From: Neoceratodus forsteri
Lineage: Eukaryota > Chordata > Ceratodontiformes > Ceratodontidae
Assembly: GCA_016271365.2 (NCBI GenBank)
Contig: JADMNL010000022.1
Span: 224,850,501 to 224,914,500 of the forward strand
Reading direction: 5' to 3'
Length of the DNA stretch: 64,000 nucleotides
The position numbers were made by a program, and so were the translations under genes. Of the stretch, positions 1-10,541 are shown piece by piece (within the stretch, counting starts at the first letter, position 1; every line of letters begins with the position of its first letter). Under the pieces are notes generated by a model. It saw nothing but the letters and a program-made list of their open reading frames with translations, did not search any database and was not told the origin of the DNA.

Positions 1-1640
1 CTGAGTAACATTGGTACTTTGACTATTTTTGCTACAGGTTTTCAGGCCATTTAACAATCAAATAATACATGGTCCTCAAATATTATGCATAGTTACAAAG
101 GGCTGCTGCTATATTTTAAAACAGTGCAGGAGTTGAGCAGACCCACTTTTTGAGTCTGGGTGATAAAGGACCAAAGGTGACTAGACAAGGTGAGGAATGG
201 CAGTTATGAATAACATTGTACATGGATGATACCATGTTATATCTTGCAACCCAATTCACACTTTTCTGATTTTATATAGAATTTTGGGGATAATACAGGC
301 ATGAATCTGGATTTAAAATAAATGAAGGAAAAACTGAGGTCATTATGATAAGTGGAGACAAACCCTGGACCTTACCAAACTAATGCCGTTTAAATGGGTC
401 GCTATTCAAATCAGATATTTAGGGGTGCATATCCTGGTAGATCTTAAACATTTATTTCTAGCCAACTATGGGACACTCATTAAGGAAGTATTAACAGATT
501 TAAGAGGTGGGAACTCCTCCCACTTAACCTTCTTGGAAAGATAGATACGATTAGAATGAATATCCTTCCATGTTTTGTATTCTTATTCCAAACTCTCCCT
601 TGAAGCTTCCTCAGTTAGACTGGGCAAAATGAGTAAAGCACTACACCATTTTATTTGGGGGAGAGGTTAGAAGGCCAGAATATGCTGGTCAGATCTACAA
701 TGACCTAGAAAATGGGAGGGGGGGGTTGTGTCTGCCAAATCATAAGGTTTGCTACCAAATGCCCAACTCATACCATGGACTGTGCTTGTAAAACAAGATC
801 GGACAATATTTTTCAGCTGCCCAGTGTGGACCACATCCACTCAAGGGATTTGAGGATCCCATAGAAACCATACACAAATTAACGGTTACCAATCCATGTA
901 CACAACAGTTATGTCATGTATGGAGAAGAGTGAGTAGGGATCAGGCTATTTGGGGTTCGGTGACCTAATACACTCAGATAACCCGCTGCATACAATTCAC
1001 ACAACTTCACCTAGACCATGCATTCTAAAGATGGAGAGGTCATGGTCTGTGCCGATTCTCTCAATTTATGAATCAAGGGGACATAAGGTCTTTTACAGCT
1101 ATGAAGGAGGAACTTCACTTGAGACAAGTAGACTTCTTCCGCTACCTACAGGTGGTTTCTTTTCTTAAATCTGGTTCTTGCCTTTGAGATGCTTAGCAAA
1201 ACCCACACCCTCTTTCTCTAGTAATTTTTAAGGCAACAAGGGGCATATTTAATAAAAAACACATCCTTAAACTAGTCCAAACTTATATTGCAGCACAAAA
1301 TCAACCTACACCTCAATACCAAAGAGCTTGGGAAAGAGCGTCAGGTACTGATTTCGTGCCACTAGAATAGAAACGGATTTGGTATGGGAATTTTCACACC
1401 TCAACATCGAATAACTGGAGGGAATTCCATTGGAAATTAGTCCGTTGTTTTTTTCTCACCCCTACCTGGACAAAATATTACACACACAGAACCACTCACA
1501 TAGATGTTTGGGAGGATGTGTGTGTGTGGGGGGGCACTCCCTATCACATCTTCTCAAGCTGTCCCATTCTGCAGTCCTTCTGGGAATAACTGGGTCAAAA
1601 ATATAAGCAAACAGTAGGTATGCAGGAAACTCCTCATTTT
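1..1640 (+). pseudogene. L1-clade LINE ORF2 remnant (RT to C-terminus)
   Basis: Decayed reverse transcriptase of an L1-type non-LTR element. Around 215-245 the plus strand reads a YMDDTMLYL-like RT active-site box. It is followed near 300-350 by FKINEGKTEVIMIS, the block that follows the active site in L1 RTs. Near 718-760 GGLCLPN matches the GGLGLPN block, and near 1460-1590 WTKYYTHRTTH followed by HIFSSCPILQSFW matches the L1 C-terminal HxxxxC-type segment. Stops and frameshifts occur throughout, so no protein is made. The match resumes after about 3430, which shows that the 1650-3425 material was inserted into this copy. Clade assignment is from recognised motifs, not an alignment. Confidence 0.75.
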
Positions 1641-1649
1641 GAACATCTG

Positions 1650-3130
1650 GGGCCAGAGTCACAAAACTTTGCCTTGGCGCAAACCCAGGTTACCCAGGGA
1701 AAACTGGGCTTTATGAATATTTGGTATTTACAAAGCCCAGTTTGTCTCCACAACTGGGTTTGCACCAGGACGAAGTAGTGAGCTGGCTGAAATGCTAATG
1801 AAGGGAAGGGGGCCTGCATATCCCAACAATCCCATTCACTAAGGTTTTGCTCCATACATGGGTCTTTGTGAAGGTTCTTGCATGGAGCAAATTACTGCCG
1901 ACAAAAACCTGGCAGTAATCCACGCAACCCTGATGGTTGGTGAGATACTGCTGCCCTCCACCACCCTCCCTAGTCCCTGATCTCTCACCCGATAATAAAA
2001 CCTCCTGTTCCCTAGTGTAGAGTCCCTCTCCAATCCCTGATCTTTCACCTGAAGTGTTCAAATAATTTTTCCATAGTGTAGTTGTCCCTCCCCCCTTCCT
2101 GATCACCAATCCCTGAATAATTAACTTTTGCCATAGTGTAGTGGTGCCCTCCCCCTTCCTGGTCACTGATAGCAGACCCTAAATCCAATAAGCCCTTTCC
2201 CTGGTAGTCTAGGGCCTGCCCCCCACTTATCCACCCCATCCAGGAAGATCCACCGCCCCACTCTCCCCCATCATGATTCCCAGTCGGCGAGCAGCACTGC
2301 TCTCCTCTCACCTCCACAGCTGCCCACTGACTGAGCTATGAATGAGCACTTACTGTGTTCAGTATGGCTCATTGACAGTGGTTAACAGCTCACTATCAAT
2401 GAGCCATACTGAACACAAGACGTGCTCATTCATAGCTTGGTCAGTGGGCAGCTGTGGTGGTGAGAGGAGGGCTGTGCTGCTCGCTGACCAGGAGTCATGA
2501 TGGGGGAGCGTGGGGTGGTGGATCACCCTGGATGGGGTGGATAGTTGAGGGGCAGGCCCTAGACTACCAGGGATAGGGCTTCCCGGATTCAAGGTCTGCA
2601 ATTGGTGACCAGGGATGGGGGTTGGGCACCACTACATTATGGCAAAAGCTATTTGTTCATGGATTGGTGATCAGGAAGGGGGATGACACCACTGTAACAT
2701 TGCAAATGTTATTTATTCAGGGATCAGTTATTGGGGAGGGGGTGGGATACTACACCACCAGGGATACCTGTGTCAGCAGGCGATCAGGGCTGAGATGTGT
2801 GTGCAACATTCACATTCACAGCAGGCCATGCAAATGGGCTTATAATGGGCTGCCATGCATGCCCAATGGGCTCATTTGCATGGCTGCCTTAGTGAATACT
2901 GACTTAGCACAAAGGCACTATGCTTGTGTCGGAATTCACTGGCTGGGGGTTGGGGCTGCACAGATGGGGTTAGAGGTAACGGGATCAGTGTTACCTCTGC
3001 CTTTATCCAGTCCTCTTCTCAGTCCAATAGCACCATTCACTATACATATGCTTCGGTGGGTATTTACTGGCTGGGGTTTGGGGCTGTGCTGGTGGGGTTT
3101 GAGGTAGTGGTATCAGTGTTACTGCTGCCT
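1650..3130. repeat. Long inverted-repeat (foldback) element
   Basis: A large imperfect palindrome centred near 2384. The left arm (about 1970-2382) and right arm (about 2386-2790) are reverse complements over several hundred bases; for example the stretch before 2380 reading TGTTCAGTATGGCTCATTGA returns inverted at about 2397-2416. The arms carry internal roughly 65-base tandem repeats with a CCATAGTGTAGT core. A smaller hairpin of about 98 bases lies at 1672-1771, and a two-copy tandem of about 130 bases at 2930-3175. No transposase is visible. ORFs read through this block have no known domains and are probably chance. The outer ends are not defined. Confidence 0.75.
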
Positions 3131-3234
3131 TTATCCAGTCCTGTTCATAGTCTGATAGTGCCATTCACTATCCCTCTGTGAATAGGAGGGAATAGTGGGT
3201 TTTGCAACCGGGGCAATCACAATGTGCCACACAA

Positions 3235-3424
3235 TATTTTTTTTTTTTTCACCAGGAGAGACACAGTAAGCTGAAAACTTGTTTACAGGTGCAACCTGGG
3301 AGCACAAGGAAGTTAAGTGGCTTGCTCAGGGTCACACACTATGCAAATGGGGGCTGTGGATTTCAAGGCCAGGTCTCCAGATTTGCAGCCCAGAGCTTTA
3401 AACCACTGTGCTATATTGCCTCTG
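3235..3424 (-). mobile_element. tRNA-derived SINE with MIR/CORE-like body
   Basis: Read on the minus strand, this begins with a tRNA-like head (TATAGCACAGTGGTTTAAAG, an A-box-like motif) and continues into a body with GTGTGACCCTGAGCAAG and CACTTAAC. This is the same body seen at 42316-42525 and 57695-57902 and resembles the mammalian MIR/CORE block. An oligo-A run (T-run on the plus strand near 3237-3250) marks its 3' end. It lies inside the L1 remnant, next to the foldback element. Confidence 0.8.
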
Positions 3425-3429
3425 TTGCT

Positions 3430-3785
3430 AGTCGTTTTGCAATTTTTTGTAAATCCTGGCACTGATTTTAGGACTTCTTCCTAAACGGAAATGAAATAAT
3501 TCTCAGAAATCATTTTTGGGACTATTGTTGGTTGCAGCTGGTAAAGATACTACAAACAGATGATTACCGTCAGACCCGCCTTCTCTACTAGAATGGATCA
3601 GAATTGTCAAAAATACTGTATATATTGAATAGAGAAATTAACTGTGGACTTACCTCTGCAAACAAAGAGGTTCAGTGGTGCCTAGTTCCCCTTTATGGCA
3701 CTCACTGAGGAAACTGAGTGCACCTCAGTTCTGTCTCAACAAGCACAGGGATATAAATTTCTAGAAAACTACTTATTTTACATAA
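3430..3785 (+). pseudogene. L1 ORF2 C-terminal remnant, continued
   Basis: The plus strand reads LLVAAGKDTT and then PPSLLEWIRIVKNT, similar to the LxxARQxIxxxW...PPxxxEW segment at the very end of L1 ORF2. It continues the 1-1640 remnant after the inserted foldback element and SINE. It is decayed and ends where a different LINE 3' end begins. Confidence 0.6.
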
Positions 3786-3789
3786 AGTC

Positions 3790-4472
3790 AGCATCACTCT
3801 GCCTTAAATTGGCTGCCTACCATATCCCTTAGATCATATGCACTAGGTTGTTTTGTTGACTCTCTGATCAGAACACCTCACCGGCAGCCCTGGGGGCCAT
3901 GCTTACCCCTGTCTCTCACTCTCGTGTCCTCAGGTCCGCTGCCTTCCCCCTGCTAGCTGTTTAGCCCTGCTTTATGAAAATGGGTGAACAGACTTTCTCC
4001 TATTTTGCCCTGTGGCTTTGGAACTCGCTACCACCTCAGGTGAAGAACTCCCCAACTCACCTAGCTTTTAAGCATGCTCTTTTCTCCCATGTAAATGCCC
4101 CAGGCTACTGTAACTGAACTTAAGGCCTGCTGCTTTCCCTATTGCTACTTTTGCTAATTTCTGCCTCCCCCCCATCCCCTGTTAATGTCTATTTAGGGCC
4201 ATAGACTTGTTTTATGTATATTTTCTTTTGCAACAATTGTATTACTGGTCTAACCTGTAGTTTTCATTGTTATTCTCATGCTGTTTTTAATTCATTTGTG
4301 TTAATTGTCATGACAGTTATCTCTGTCTTTGTATCTCTTCATTGTCAATGATGTCTTTGCTGCACCACTGTACCTGTATTCTCCTGGGTTGTGCCTGAAA
4401 ATAGGCAGGTGTCTTGCCTAGCACACTTACCCAGTCATCAAAAGCTAATAAATAAATAAATAATAAATCTAT
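3790..4472 (+). mobile_element. L2/CR1-group LINE 3' end (C-terminus and 3' UTR)
   Basis: The plus strand encodes the typical end of an L2/CR1-group ORF2: LNWLPT near 3810, then FSYFALWLWNSLPPQ near 3990-4040 and a short helix ending in a stop near 4110. A 3' UTR follows and ends in GTGCCTGAAAATAGGCAGG and a (TAAA)n-like tail at 4448-4472. This terminal block recurs in weaker form at 28225-28310 and in the SINE at 57840-57902. Confidence 0.75.
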
Positions 4473-4475
4473 GAA

Positions 4476-5040
4476 GAAATTAGGTAGCTAAACGTCCCTA
4501 TGATAGCCAATACTTGAATCCATAACTAATTATATTACCTGCTACACATAATTATTTTATCTAATAAGGTTTATTTTTATAGTTCATGAATATAGATTAG
4601 TTTTGTTAGTTTTACACAAAATGTATGGGTCAGGGTTCCCTCTGGCTTCAATAGAAAGTATAGCATATAGGCCATGACTGTTAGCAATAACTGAGTTAAG
4701 GTTCTCTCTGTTGGGAAATATAACTCAGTGTTTAAGAATAATGTGAATTATCGAAATTATGATTTTCCCCATACTTTGATTACACATAGGTACTACTGTT
4801 GTGACCACTTTAAGAAAGAAGTTTTATGAATAATGTTGGCAAAATATGGTGCCTGCATGGTCACAAAACATAGGTGCAATCCAGTAATATGATACGTGCC
4901 TAGAAAGCTATATAATATACCTCATTCCAGTGCAGCATGAAGGAAATCACATAGTTGGGGGTGGCTAATTTTAAAGTTGAAAAACATCAACATTCATTGT
5001 AATAGCAAAACAAAATGGTTATATTAAATGCACGCTGAAA
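4476..5040. other. AT-rich stretch without recognised features
   Basis: No ORF with a recognisable domain and no clear terminal repeats were seen between the LINE tail and the Penelope-like element. The last 60 bases may belong to the Penelope-like element's terminal repeat. Confidence 0.5.
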
Positions 5041-5065
5041 ATAGAAAATAGAGTTAAAAATCTAC

Positions 5066-5089
5066 GTTTCGACCTTAGGTCTTCTTCAG
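5066..5089 (-). ncRNA. Hammerhead-ribozyme-like core in PLE terminal region
   Basis: On the minus strand CTGAAGA is followed by a 4-bp stem (GACC, loop TAA, GGTC) and then GAAAC. This matches the hammerhead core CUGANGA - stem II - GAAA. PLE terminal repeats are known to carry minimal hammerheads. Helices I and III could not be assigned with confidence here, so whether it cleaves itself is unknown. Confidence 0.7.
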
Positions 5090-5456
5090 GAAATATCTAA
5101 AAGAGAAAAAAAACAAGTTAGTGTAGAGGAGAGGTAAAATGAGAGATATATATGTGGAGAAAGAAGAAGGGGGAGTCAAAGGGAGAAGAAGTGATAAATG
5201 GTAAGATTAAGAGAGAATCTGTGAAACAAAAAGGTGATGATGGGAAAGATAAAACACAATGGGAGAGAAAGAGCTGGGGAAGATCCCAGGTAGAGACTGA
5301 TTAACAGGGCCTTGTAAGAAGGCTGAAAGGTGACAAATGTGTGAGAAGGAGACAGAAATGGAGACATATGGTGAAAATGAAAATAAGTGAGTGCAAAAAC
5401 AAATTGACTTTAGGGAAAAAAGGGAGGCTGAAAGATGTTAGTGGAAAATAAGTCTA

Positions 5457-5768
5457 TCATTTAAACCAGAGGGCTGCTGGGAGCCAAGGATGATCAGCTT
5501 GGCTTCCATGTTTTTCTATGGTTAGGATCCCGGAAGCCCTGCTGAAGGACACAAACAGAAAGGTCATTGACATTGTGGTCCCTGGAGATAAAGTGGGATA
5601 CAATGGGTTTAGCAGTTTCACCATTCCTGACCGCTCTGTAATGTTCCTGAAACGGTCAGCAAGGCGCCTACCAGTTTCTCCGATGTAAATAGCTGAACAC
5701 CTCCTGCAAAGAATACAGTACACTACATTAGTGGAGGTGCATGAGAACTCTTGGTGATGTGAAAACAC
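5457..5768 (-). pseudogene. PLE GIY-YIG endonuclease (broken)
   Basis: Reads VVYCILCRRCSAIYIGETGR, the GIY-YIG motif with the interposed cysteines typical of PLEs, then a conserved arginine (RLADRF). The C-terminal part is displaced into another frame by a frameshift. Near 5480-5560 that frame reads VLQQGFRDP, which resembles the usual PLE ending. Its role in an active element would be nicking the target DNA. Confidence 0.85.
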
Positions 5769-5985
5769 CTGTAGGCCCCCGAATCTCAGTTACACTGGAA
5801 ATAATTTGCAGGTGTAGCAGCGAGCCCTGTTGCAAGGTTTGGTACCTGGGGGGGAGGAACTGTTAGGAGTGGGTAGGCTGCTTTTTACCAGGAGATTGTG
5901 CAGGTTAGGTGGCCGGCGGTAGGAGGCAATAGGTGGTTCTGTAAAGGAAACACCAATGTTAGGGTCAGTTTGCAAAATGGGAAAG

Positions 5986-6599
5986 TTACTGGTGATGATC
6001 CTGTGAAGAGAAGGTGTGCTCTGATGGAAAGGAAGAACTAGTGGAATTCGCCGTTGTTCTTGTGTGACAGTAACACTGGCGGGGATCCAGGTTACGGGGC
6101 ATGTTACTGACTCGGGAGAGTGCTCTGTCCACTGTGCTTTTAGGGTATCCCCTGTTGATAACAAAACTATGCATTATTTGGGTCTGCTCAGCAAAATCAT
6201 CCTCTTCACTGCATAACCTGCGAAGTCTAAGAAACTGTGAATAAGGCAGGCCATTCTTGACATGTTTAGGATGGAAGGAGCTATGGAGGAGGAAACTGTG
6301 AGAGTCAGTGGGTTTGTAATAGACTGATGTCTTCAGACCAGTGTTCTGGACTGAGAGCTGGATATCCAGGAAAGGCAGTGTAGAGGAGGATACTTCAACC
6401 GTGTACTGAAGGGAAGGATGAGCCGTGGTGAACTTGTCAAGGAAGACTTGGAGGGTCTCCCTGGAGCAGGAGGTGGCCCCCACACAGTCATCAATGTAGC
6501 GTTTGTAGAGTTCAGGCACAGTCCCTGTGAATGAGAAAAACATTCCTCCACCCAACCCACAAACAGATTAGCAAAGCTGGGACCCATCTTTATACCCAT
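5986..6599 (-). pseudogene. PLE reverse transcriptase, catalytic half (broken)
   Basis: The frame ending at 5986 contains YKRYIDDC (the YxDD catalytic box), PFLDI about 43 residues later, then YYKPTDSHSFLL and HVKNGLPYSQFLRLRRLC, which are signature blocks of Penelope-like RTs. It overlaps in another frame with the KMGPSFANLF segment, so the upstream half is separated from this one by a frameshift. The catalytic aspartates are preserved although the gene is broken. Confidence 0.88.
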
Positions 6600-7578
6600 G
6601 GCAACTCCACTGACCTGCTGAAAAAACTGTTATTAAAAGAAAAAGCATTGAGTGTTAGAACCAGTTCTGCCAGATGAGTTAGTGGTGTGGGTGGCTGCTG
6701 GACTTCCCGCTTGTTCAAGAAATGCTGCAAAGCTGTCAGACCATCATCATGGGGATCACTGTGTAAAGAGATTTGATGTCCATGGTGAAGATGAGCTGAT
6801 GAGAGTCACTGAATCTGAACCTGTCAAATAACTGGAGAGCATGGTTAGTGTCTTTAACATAGGAGGGCAGGGACTCAACAAGGGGTCTCAATGAGGCCAT
6901 CCAAAAATGCGGAGATGTGGGATGTGGGGCAGGAGCAGGCAGACACTATGGGACGACCCGGTTACCTGTTTTGTGGATTTTGGGAAGAAGATAAAACCTA
7001 GATGTCTGGGGATGCTGGACTATGAGTCTCTTAGCAGAAGCAGGGAGCTCATTGTTTTCAATAGCAGAGGTGATGGTGGTGGTGACCTCTGTCTGATAGT
7101 TAGCAGTGGGGTCCTGTGGAAGAGAAGAATAAAACCTGGTGTCAGAGAGTTGCTGTGTGGCTTCCATGATGTATAGCTCCTTTTGCCAGACCACAACAGC
7201 ACCTCCCTTATCAGCTGGTTTAATAACAATGTCATTCCTACATTGTAGAGATCTGAGGGCTGCAAGCTCACCAGGTGTCAGGTTGGAATGGTTGTGCCTG
7301 CAATGAAGATTAAAGTTAGTGGTGTTTTCCATGCATTGGTTAACAAAATAATCAACAGCAGCAAAACGTCCTGGAGGGGGTGTCCATGCACTTCGCTGGG
7401 GATTGATGTCATTGATAGTTCTGGTGATACCGTCATCATCTGTGGGAAGAGGAGTCATATTAGAAAAATGAGCTGCAAGGCGTACTCTACGATAGAAGCA
7501 CTGCAGATCAACTTGAACCTGGGGTGCATCATTGTAATAGTTTCCCAAACGCCTTGTGCTAGTTAATATTTTCCCCAA
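6600..7578 (-). pseudogene. PLE reverse transcriptase, N-terminal half (broken)
   Basis: The frame from 7578 reads NDIVIKPADKGGAVVVW near residue 115 and RFYLLPKIHK near residue 192, both conserved N-terminal PLE RT blocks. At about 6945 the frame shifts. Fragments of the next blocks (RPIVSACSCPT, then SGVAMGIKMGPSFANLF near 6600) lie in other frames with at least two stops. In a functional element this would be one continuous RT copying the element's RNA at the target site. As it stands it cannot be translated whole. Confidence 0.85.
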
Positions 7579-7721
7579 AGTAATGCTGTCTTTGGGAAAC
7601 TAATGAGCTTCAAAATAAAATATAGGATTGATGTGGTCATCATTTAGGGTCTGGGAGATAAGGATCCCAAACACGTACTTGAACCTAGCTGGAAGAAATG
7701 GAATTGAAATAATGGGATCAG

Positions 7722-7722
<1 letters not shown>

Positions 7723-7772
<50 letters not shown>
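7723..7772. repeat. (TG)n followed by (CG)n microsatellite
   Basis: About 20 TG units followed directly by a GCGCGCGCG run. The alternating purine-pyrimidine tract is of the kind that can adopt Z-DNA. Cysteine/valine-rich ORFs across it are repeat artefacts. Confidence 0.95.
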
Positions 7773-8300
7773 AGTGCATGCGTGTTGGGGGTGGGGTGGC
7801 AGGATTTCTACAATTTATCTTCATGTCAATTTATTGACCGCCACATATTCAAAGTATGTCTATTTTGGGGTAATGATTACATCTAATTTAAAGTGCAGTC
7901 TGCAGTGTTTTAGGATACATGTGATATGTCTGTTCAGACTCTTGATAATGAGATGTTAGTGGCTGCTGGACTGTGGAGCATACAGGTGTCACCATGCACA
8001 TTTTTAAAACGGCTAAAGCAGATTGCCGCATTTTATTGAAACATACATCAAATTACATTTCTAAAACGGGGTTTCAAATATATATACATTTCCCTTTTTG
8101 TAAGATTTGTTTGAAATGTTGTTCTATTTCAGACAATTACCATAACTATGTTACCATATAGAGGACACTTACACCACGTGCACTTTATTCCTAGAAATTA
8201 AATCAACTTACGAAAATGTTATCCCCTACCCACCCCTGATGTTCCTGCCTTTGTTGCCAAGAATTTCCTTCAAAAACTTCATAGGATGATAATGGGAGGG
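7773..8300. other. No gene seen; 3' flank of V1
   Basis: AT-rich sequence with no recognisable ORF or repeat. From about 8330 to 8450 it resembles 45735-45845, the 3' flank of V2, so the duplicated unit begins in or near this stretch. Confidence 0.5.
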
Positions 8301-8565
8301 GGCGTGAGGTATTATCCATTGTATGTAACAACGTAATTCTGACTACGGCATAGCCAATTGCTGTAATCGGACATAAACATTTTAGCTGCGTTCACAGAAA
8401 ATGTTAAAGTGGCCGGCACAACTGTTCAGGTAAATTGCACATGCGACAGAGCATATACACCTAGTTTTGTGCAGCATACTAATATTACTCTAGTAATCCT
8501 CTGTTATAGCATATTATGCAAAAGTTATGAAAAAAATGCATGTTTCAGAAGTGCAGACGCCGACA

Positions 8566-8604
8566 GGTATTTGCGCAGGAACAGACAGGGGTACTATCAC
8601 TGTG
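8566..8604 (-). promoter_or_regulatory. Recombination signal sequence, 23-bp spacer (V1)
   Basis: Directly 3' of the V exon on the minus strand: heptamer CACAGTG (8604-8598, consensus), a spacer of exactly 23 bases (8597-8575), then nonamer GCAAATACC (8574-8566), matching 7 of 9 consensus positions. A 23-RSS 3' of V is the arrangement used by TRA, TRB, TRG and TRD V genes, and also by IGH and lambda V genes. Confidence 0.92.
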
Positions 8605-9243
8605 CCCCGTAGCACAATAGTACGTGGCATCGTCTTCCAAAGTAACAGAGGAAATGCTGAAAGTACATGATCCTATATTCCTATTTATTGCCATCTTCAA
8701 ACGGCCACTTTTCACATCAGTATTAATTCCAAGCATGAGGAACTCTACTGCATGATTTAAATGCTGTTTATACCAGAAGATGGTGTAGCCACTAGGGATC
8801 TTATCGCAAAGGAAATTCACGTTTTGTCCTTCCACAGCAGACACCTCAGGCGATTGAGTTATTTGTGCTTGAGATGGTACATCTGGAAAGTAAAATTAAG
8901 TATACGTTATGATACAGTGCTAACATGTTTACTTACCAAGTAAAAAAAGAAAAAATATAATAAATTATTTTACTGCATGTTGTTATTTGGCTTCCTTAGA
9001 TCTGAGTTGTGTAACTCTACAGAATAGATTTGATTATGCTGACCATGGTTCATTAACTCACTGTGATAGCCGGTCATTGATATAATTTGCATGATGCATT
9101 TTAACTTGTATATAAAATTATATTTATTAGTTGGAGTACAATAATGGCACTTGCAGTTCGGAAAGAAACCATGTATTACCAGAGAATATAAGAACCAGTG
9201 CGGTAATGAAGAGAAAATCGAGGATCGCAGATTGCCTCATCAT
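8605..9243 (-). CDS. T-cell receptor-type V gene segment V1 (leader + V exon)
   Basis: Antigen-receptor V segment in germline form. The leader exon (9243-9180, 21 codons plus one base) starts ATGATG and encodes a hydrophobic signal peptide (MMRQSAILDFLFITALVLIF). The donor is G|GTAATA at 9179 and the acceptor TTTCCAG is before 8882; the phase-1 intron is 297 bases. The V exon (8882-8605) reads QITQSPEVSAVEGQNV, first cysteine in FLC, conserved tryptophan in IFWYKQH, FSISSVTLEDDATYYCATG, and ends flush at the heptamer. There are no stops. The WYKQ framework and DATYYCA favour TCR alpha/delta V over immunoglobulin, but the class is not certain. After rearrangement it would form the V domain of a receptor chain on the lymphocyte surface. 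Confidence 0.9.
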
Positions 9244-9336
9244 CTCCGAATGCAATATAAAAATTCTAATTCTAAATCTGCAGAGCCCTATTATAACAAC
9301 TATGTGTCTGTGTGTGTGTGGGGGGGGCGGCGTGGC

Positions 9337-9425
9337 TTGCAAATATTCACTCCCCTTCACTGCATCATCATCAACAAGGTACATTTTAAATAATATTGTT
9401 ATTTAGTGACATCTCTTGGTGACAC
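9337..9425 (-). promoter_or_regulatory. Conserved 5' flank of V1 (possible promoter)
   Basis: This block, about 95-180 bases upstream of the V1 start codon, can be aligned by eye to 46691-46773 upstream of V2. It includes a shared CTTGCAAA start and a GACATCTxTxGGTG stretch. Conservation at equal distance from both start codons suggests promoter sequence; a specific factor site is not shown. Confidence 0.4.
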
Positions 9426-9639
9426 ATTTGTCTTAACTTTCAAACTTCTTTGAGATGGAATGCAGGCCATTGAGTATGAACAGTTGTTGTATGAACAATG
9501 ATCATATTTGATGGATTTCCTGTTTTTATTTAGGAACTTGCTGCTAACTGCATGCATATTAACATAATTTTATGATAGTTAAATCAGTTGAGTATAATTC
9601 CCATTTTCAAGTAGTGTGCAGTGATGTAATAATTACCGG

Positions 9640-10160
9640 TTTCCCTTTTTTCCCATAGGGAAACCATGACGTAATTTGCCATAATGAAGGAGTGTTCATT
9701 ACGGCAAACATGCTGATTTCCCTCTCTGTGCGCATGCGCGCGCTGCACTTCCTTGCTTCGCGACACCGTGCCTGCTCGGGGAACCACTATGGGACACTGC
9801 TAACCGCCACCTCGACTAGGCGGTAAGTACATAAAAAAACAAATCTGCCTCAGTCAGTGCTGTGAACAAAATAATCATAATAAAAAAAAACTTAACAAAA
9901 TCAAACGGCTAACTACGGCAACTACTTCACCCTCCGCAAACCTGGCTGCACAGCTAGATTTTATTTTATACAATTGCTGAGGCAAAAAAAGGGAAACCCA
10001 GCAATTATATAAAATAAAAATATGGGTATAGAAACTGATTTCACATCATCTCTAGGGGTTAGATGTTTCACATAAACCCCTTGAGCTTCGCTCTCGGGAT
10101 TTATGTAGCATCAAACCCCTCGGTTGTGTGTAAATTCTCGTTACACACACAGACCCATAC
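9640..10160. repeat. Unclassified insert with terminal hairpin
   Basis: Relatively CpG-rich sequence (GCGCATGCGCGCG near 9730) not matched in the V2 flank, so probably an insertion. It ends with a strong hairpin at 10052-10127: AGGGGTTAGATGTTTCACAT pairs with an inverted copy across the loop TTGAGCTTCGCTCTC. A second inverted pair (GATTTTATTTTAT / ATAAAATAAAAAT) lies at 9957-10020. No transposase ORF was seen. Confidence 0.5.
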
Positions 10161-10530
10161 TTTATCCTATATGTTAACAATTTTTATTAGACTTTTCAAA
10201 CTTCAAATCACATCACATTACATAGTTACAGTCTAGTTGCATGAGGTTATATTTGTAATCATATAATATACCTCTGACAGCAAGTGATGAGACAGGCAGA
10301 TGAAGAAAAATCAGGCCCACAATATTTTTCCTTATTTAGGTATGGAGTCCCAATCTGTACCTAAACAAGGAGGAAAAACGTTGGGACTGATGAGAACTTA
10401 TTTCTCAAGTTCTTCAACTCTGGTATTGAAATGTGTAATATGTCTCAGGTAAAAAAAACATTGTAGAGTTTGAGTAAAATTTAATAATCATTCAATACAG
10501 ACAACGCTAACCAGCTTGTCTTTTCATTTC
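10160..10530 (-). repeat. Probable L1-type 3' UTR fragment
   Basis: Starts with AACAATTTTTATTAGACTTT, an antisense poly-A-signal-like end. It resembles the blocks at 56297 and 56620 (TTTTTATTGATTTTTCAAAT). No coding sequence is attached. Confidence 0.4.
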
Positions 10531-10541
10531 TGAAGATAGAT

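Larger units (their letters stand above)
5030..7600 (-). mobile_element. Penelope-like retroelement (PLE)
   Basis: A minus-strand element coding for a reverse transcriptase followed by a GIY-YIG endonuclease, the order that defines Penelope-like elements. The RT part starts near 7578 and the endonuclease ends near 5457. A hammerhead-like core lies downstream at 5066-5089, where PLE terminal repeats carry ribozymes. The 5' limit is uncertain: coding-like sequence may continue past 7600 to the TG repeat at 7724. The copy is broken by frameshifts near 6940, 6600 and 5990. Confidence 0.88.

Noticed and set aside
1795..2317. Overlapping minus-strand ORFs rich in Gly, Gln and Trp
   Set aside because: They run through the tandem repeats of a foldback arm; the repeated EGGGTTTLW-type phrases are repeat translation.
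2622..3181. 161-codon plus-strand ORF
   Set aside because: It crosses the right foldback arm and a 130-base tandem duplication, with no recognisable domain.
7628..7959. Cys/Val-rich ORFs
   Set aside because: Translation of the (TG)n(CG)n microsatellite.
8545..8604. Continuation of the V1 reading frame past the heptamer
   Set aside because: The exon ends at the recombination signal in germline V segments; the downstream codons are RSS sequence.
8605..9243. Immunoglobulin heavy- or light-chain V
   Set aside because: A 23-RSS would also fit IGH or lambda, but WYKQ, the length and DATYYCAT look more like TCR alpha/delta. Not excluded by sequence alone.
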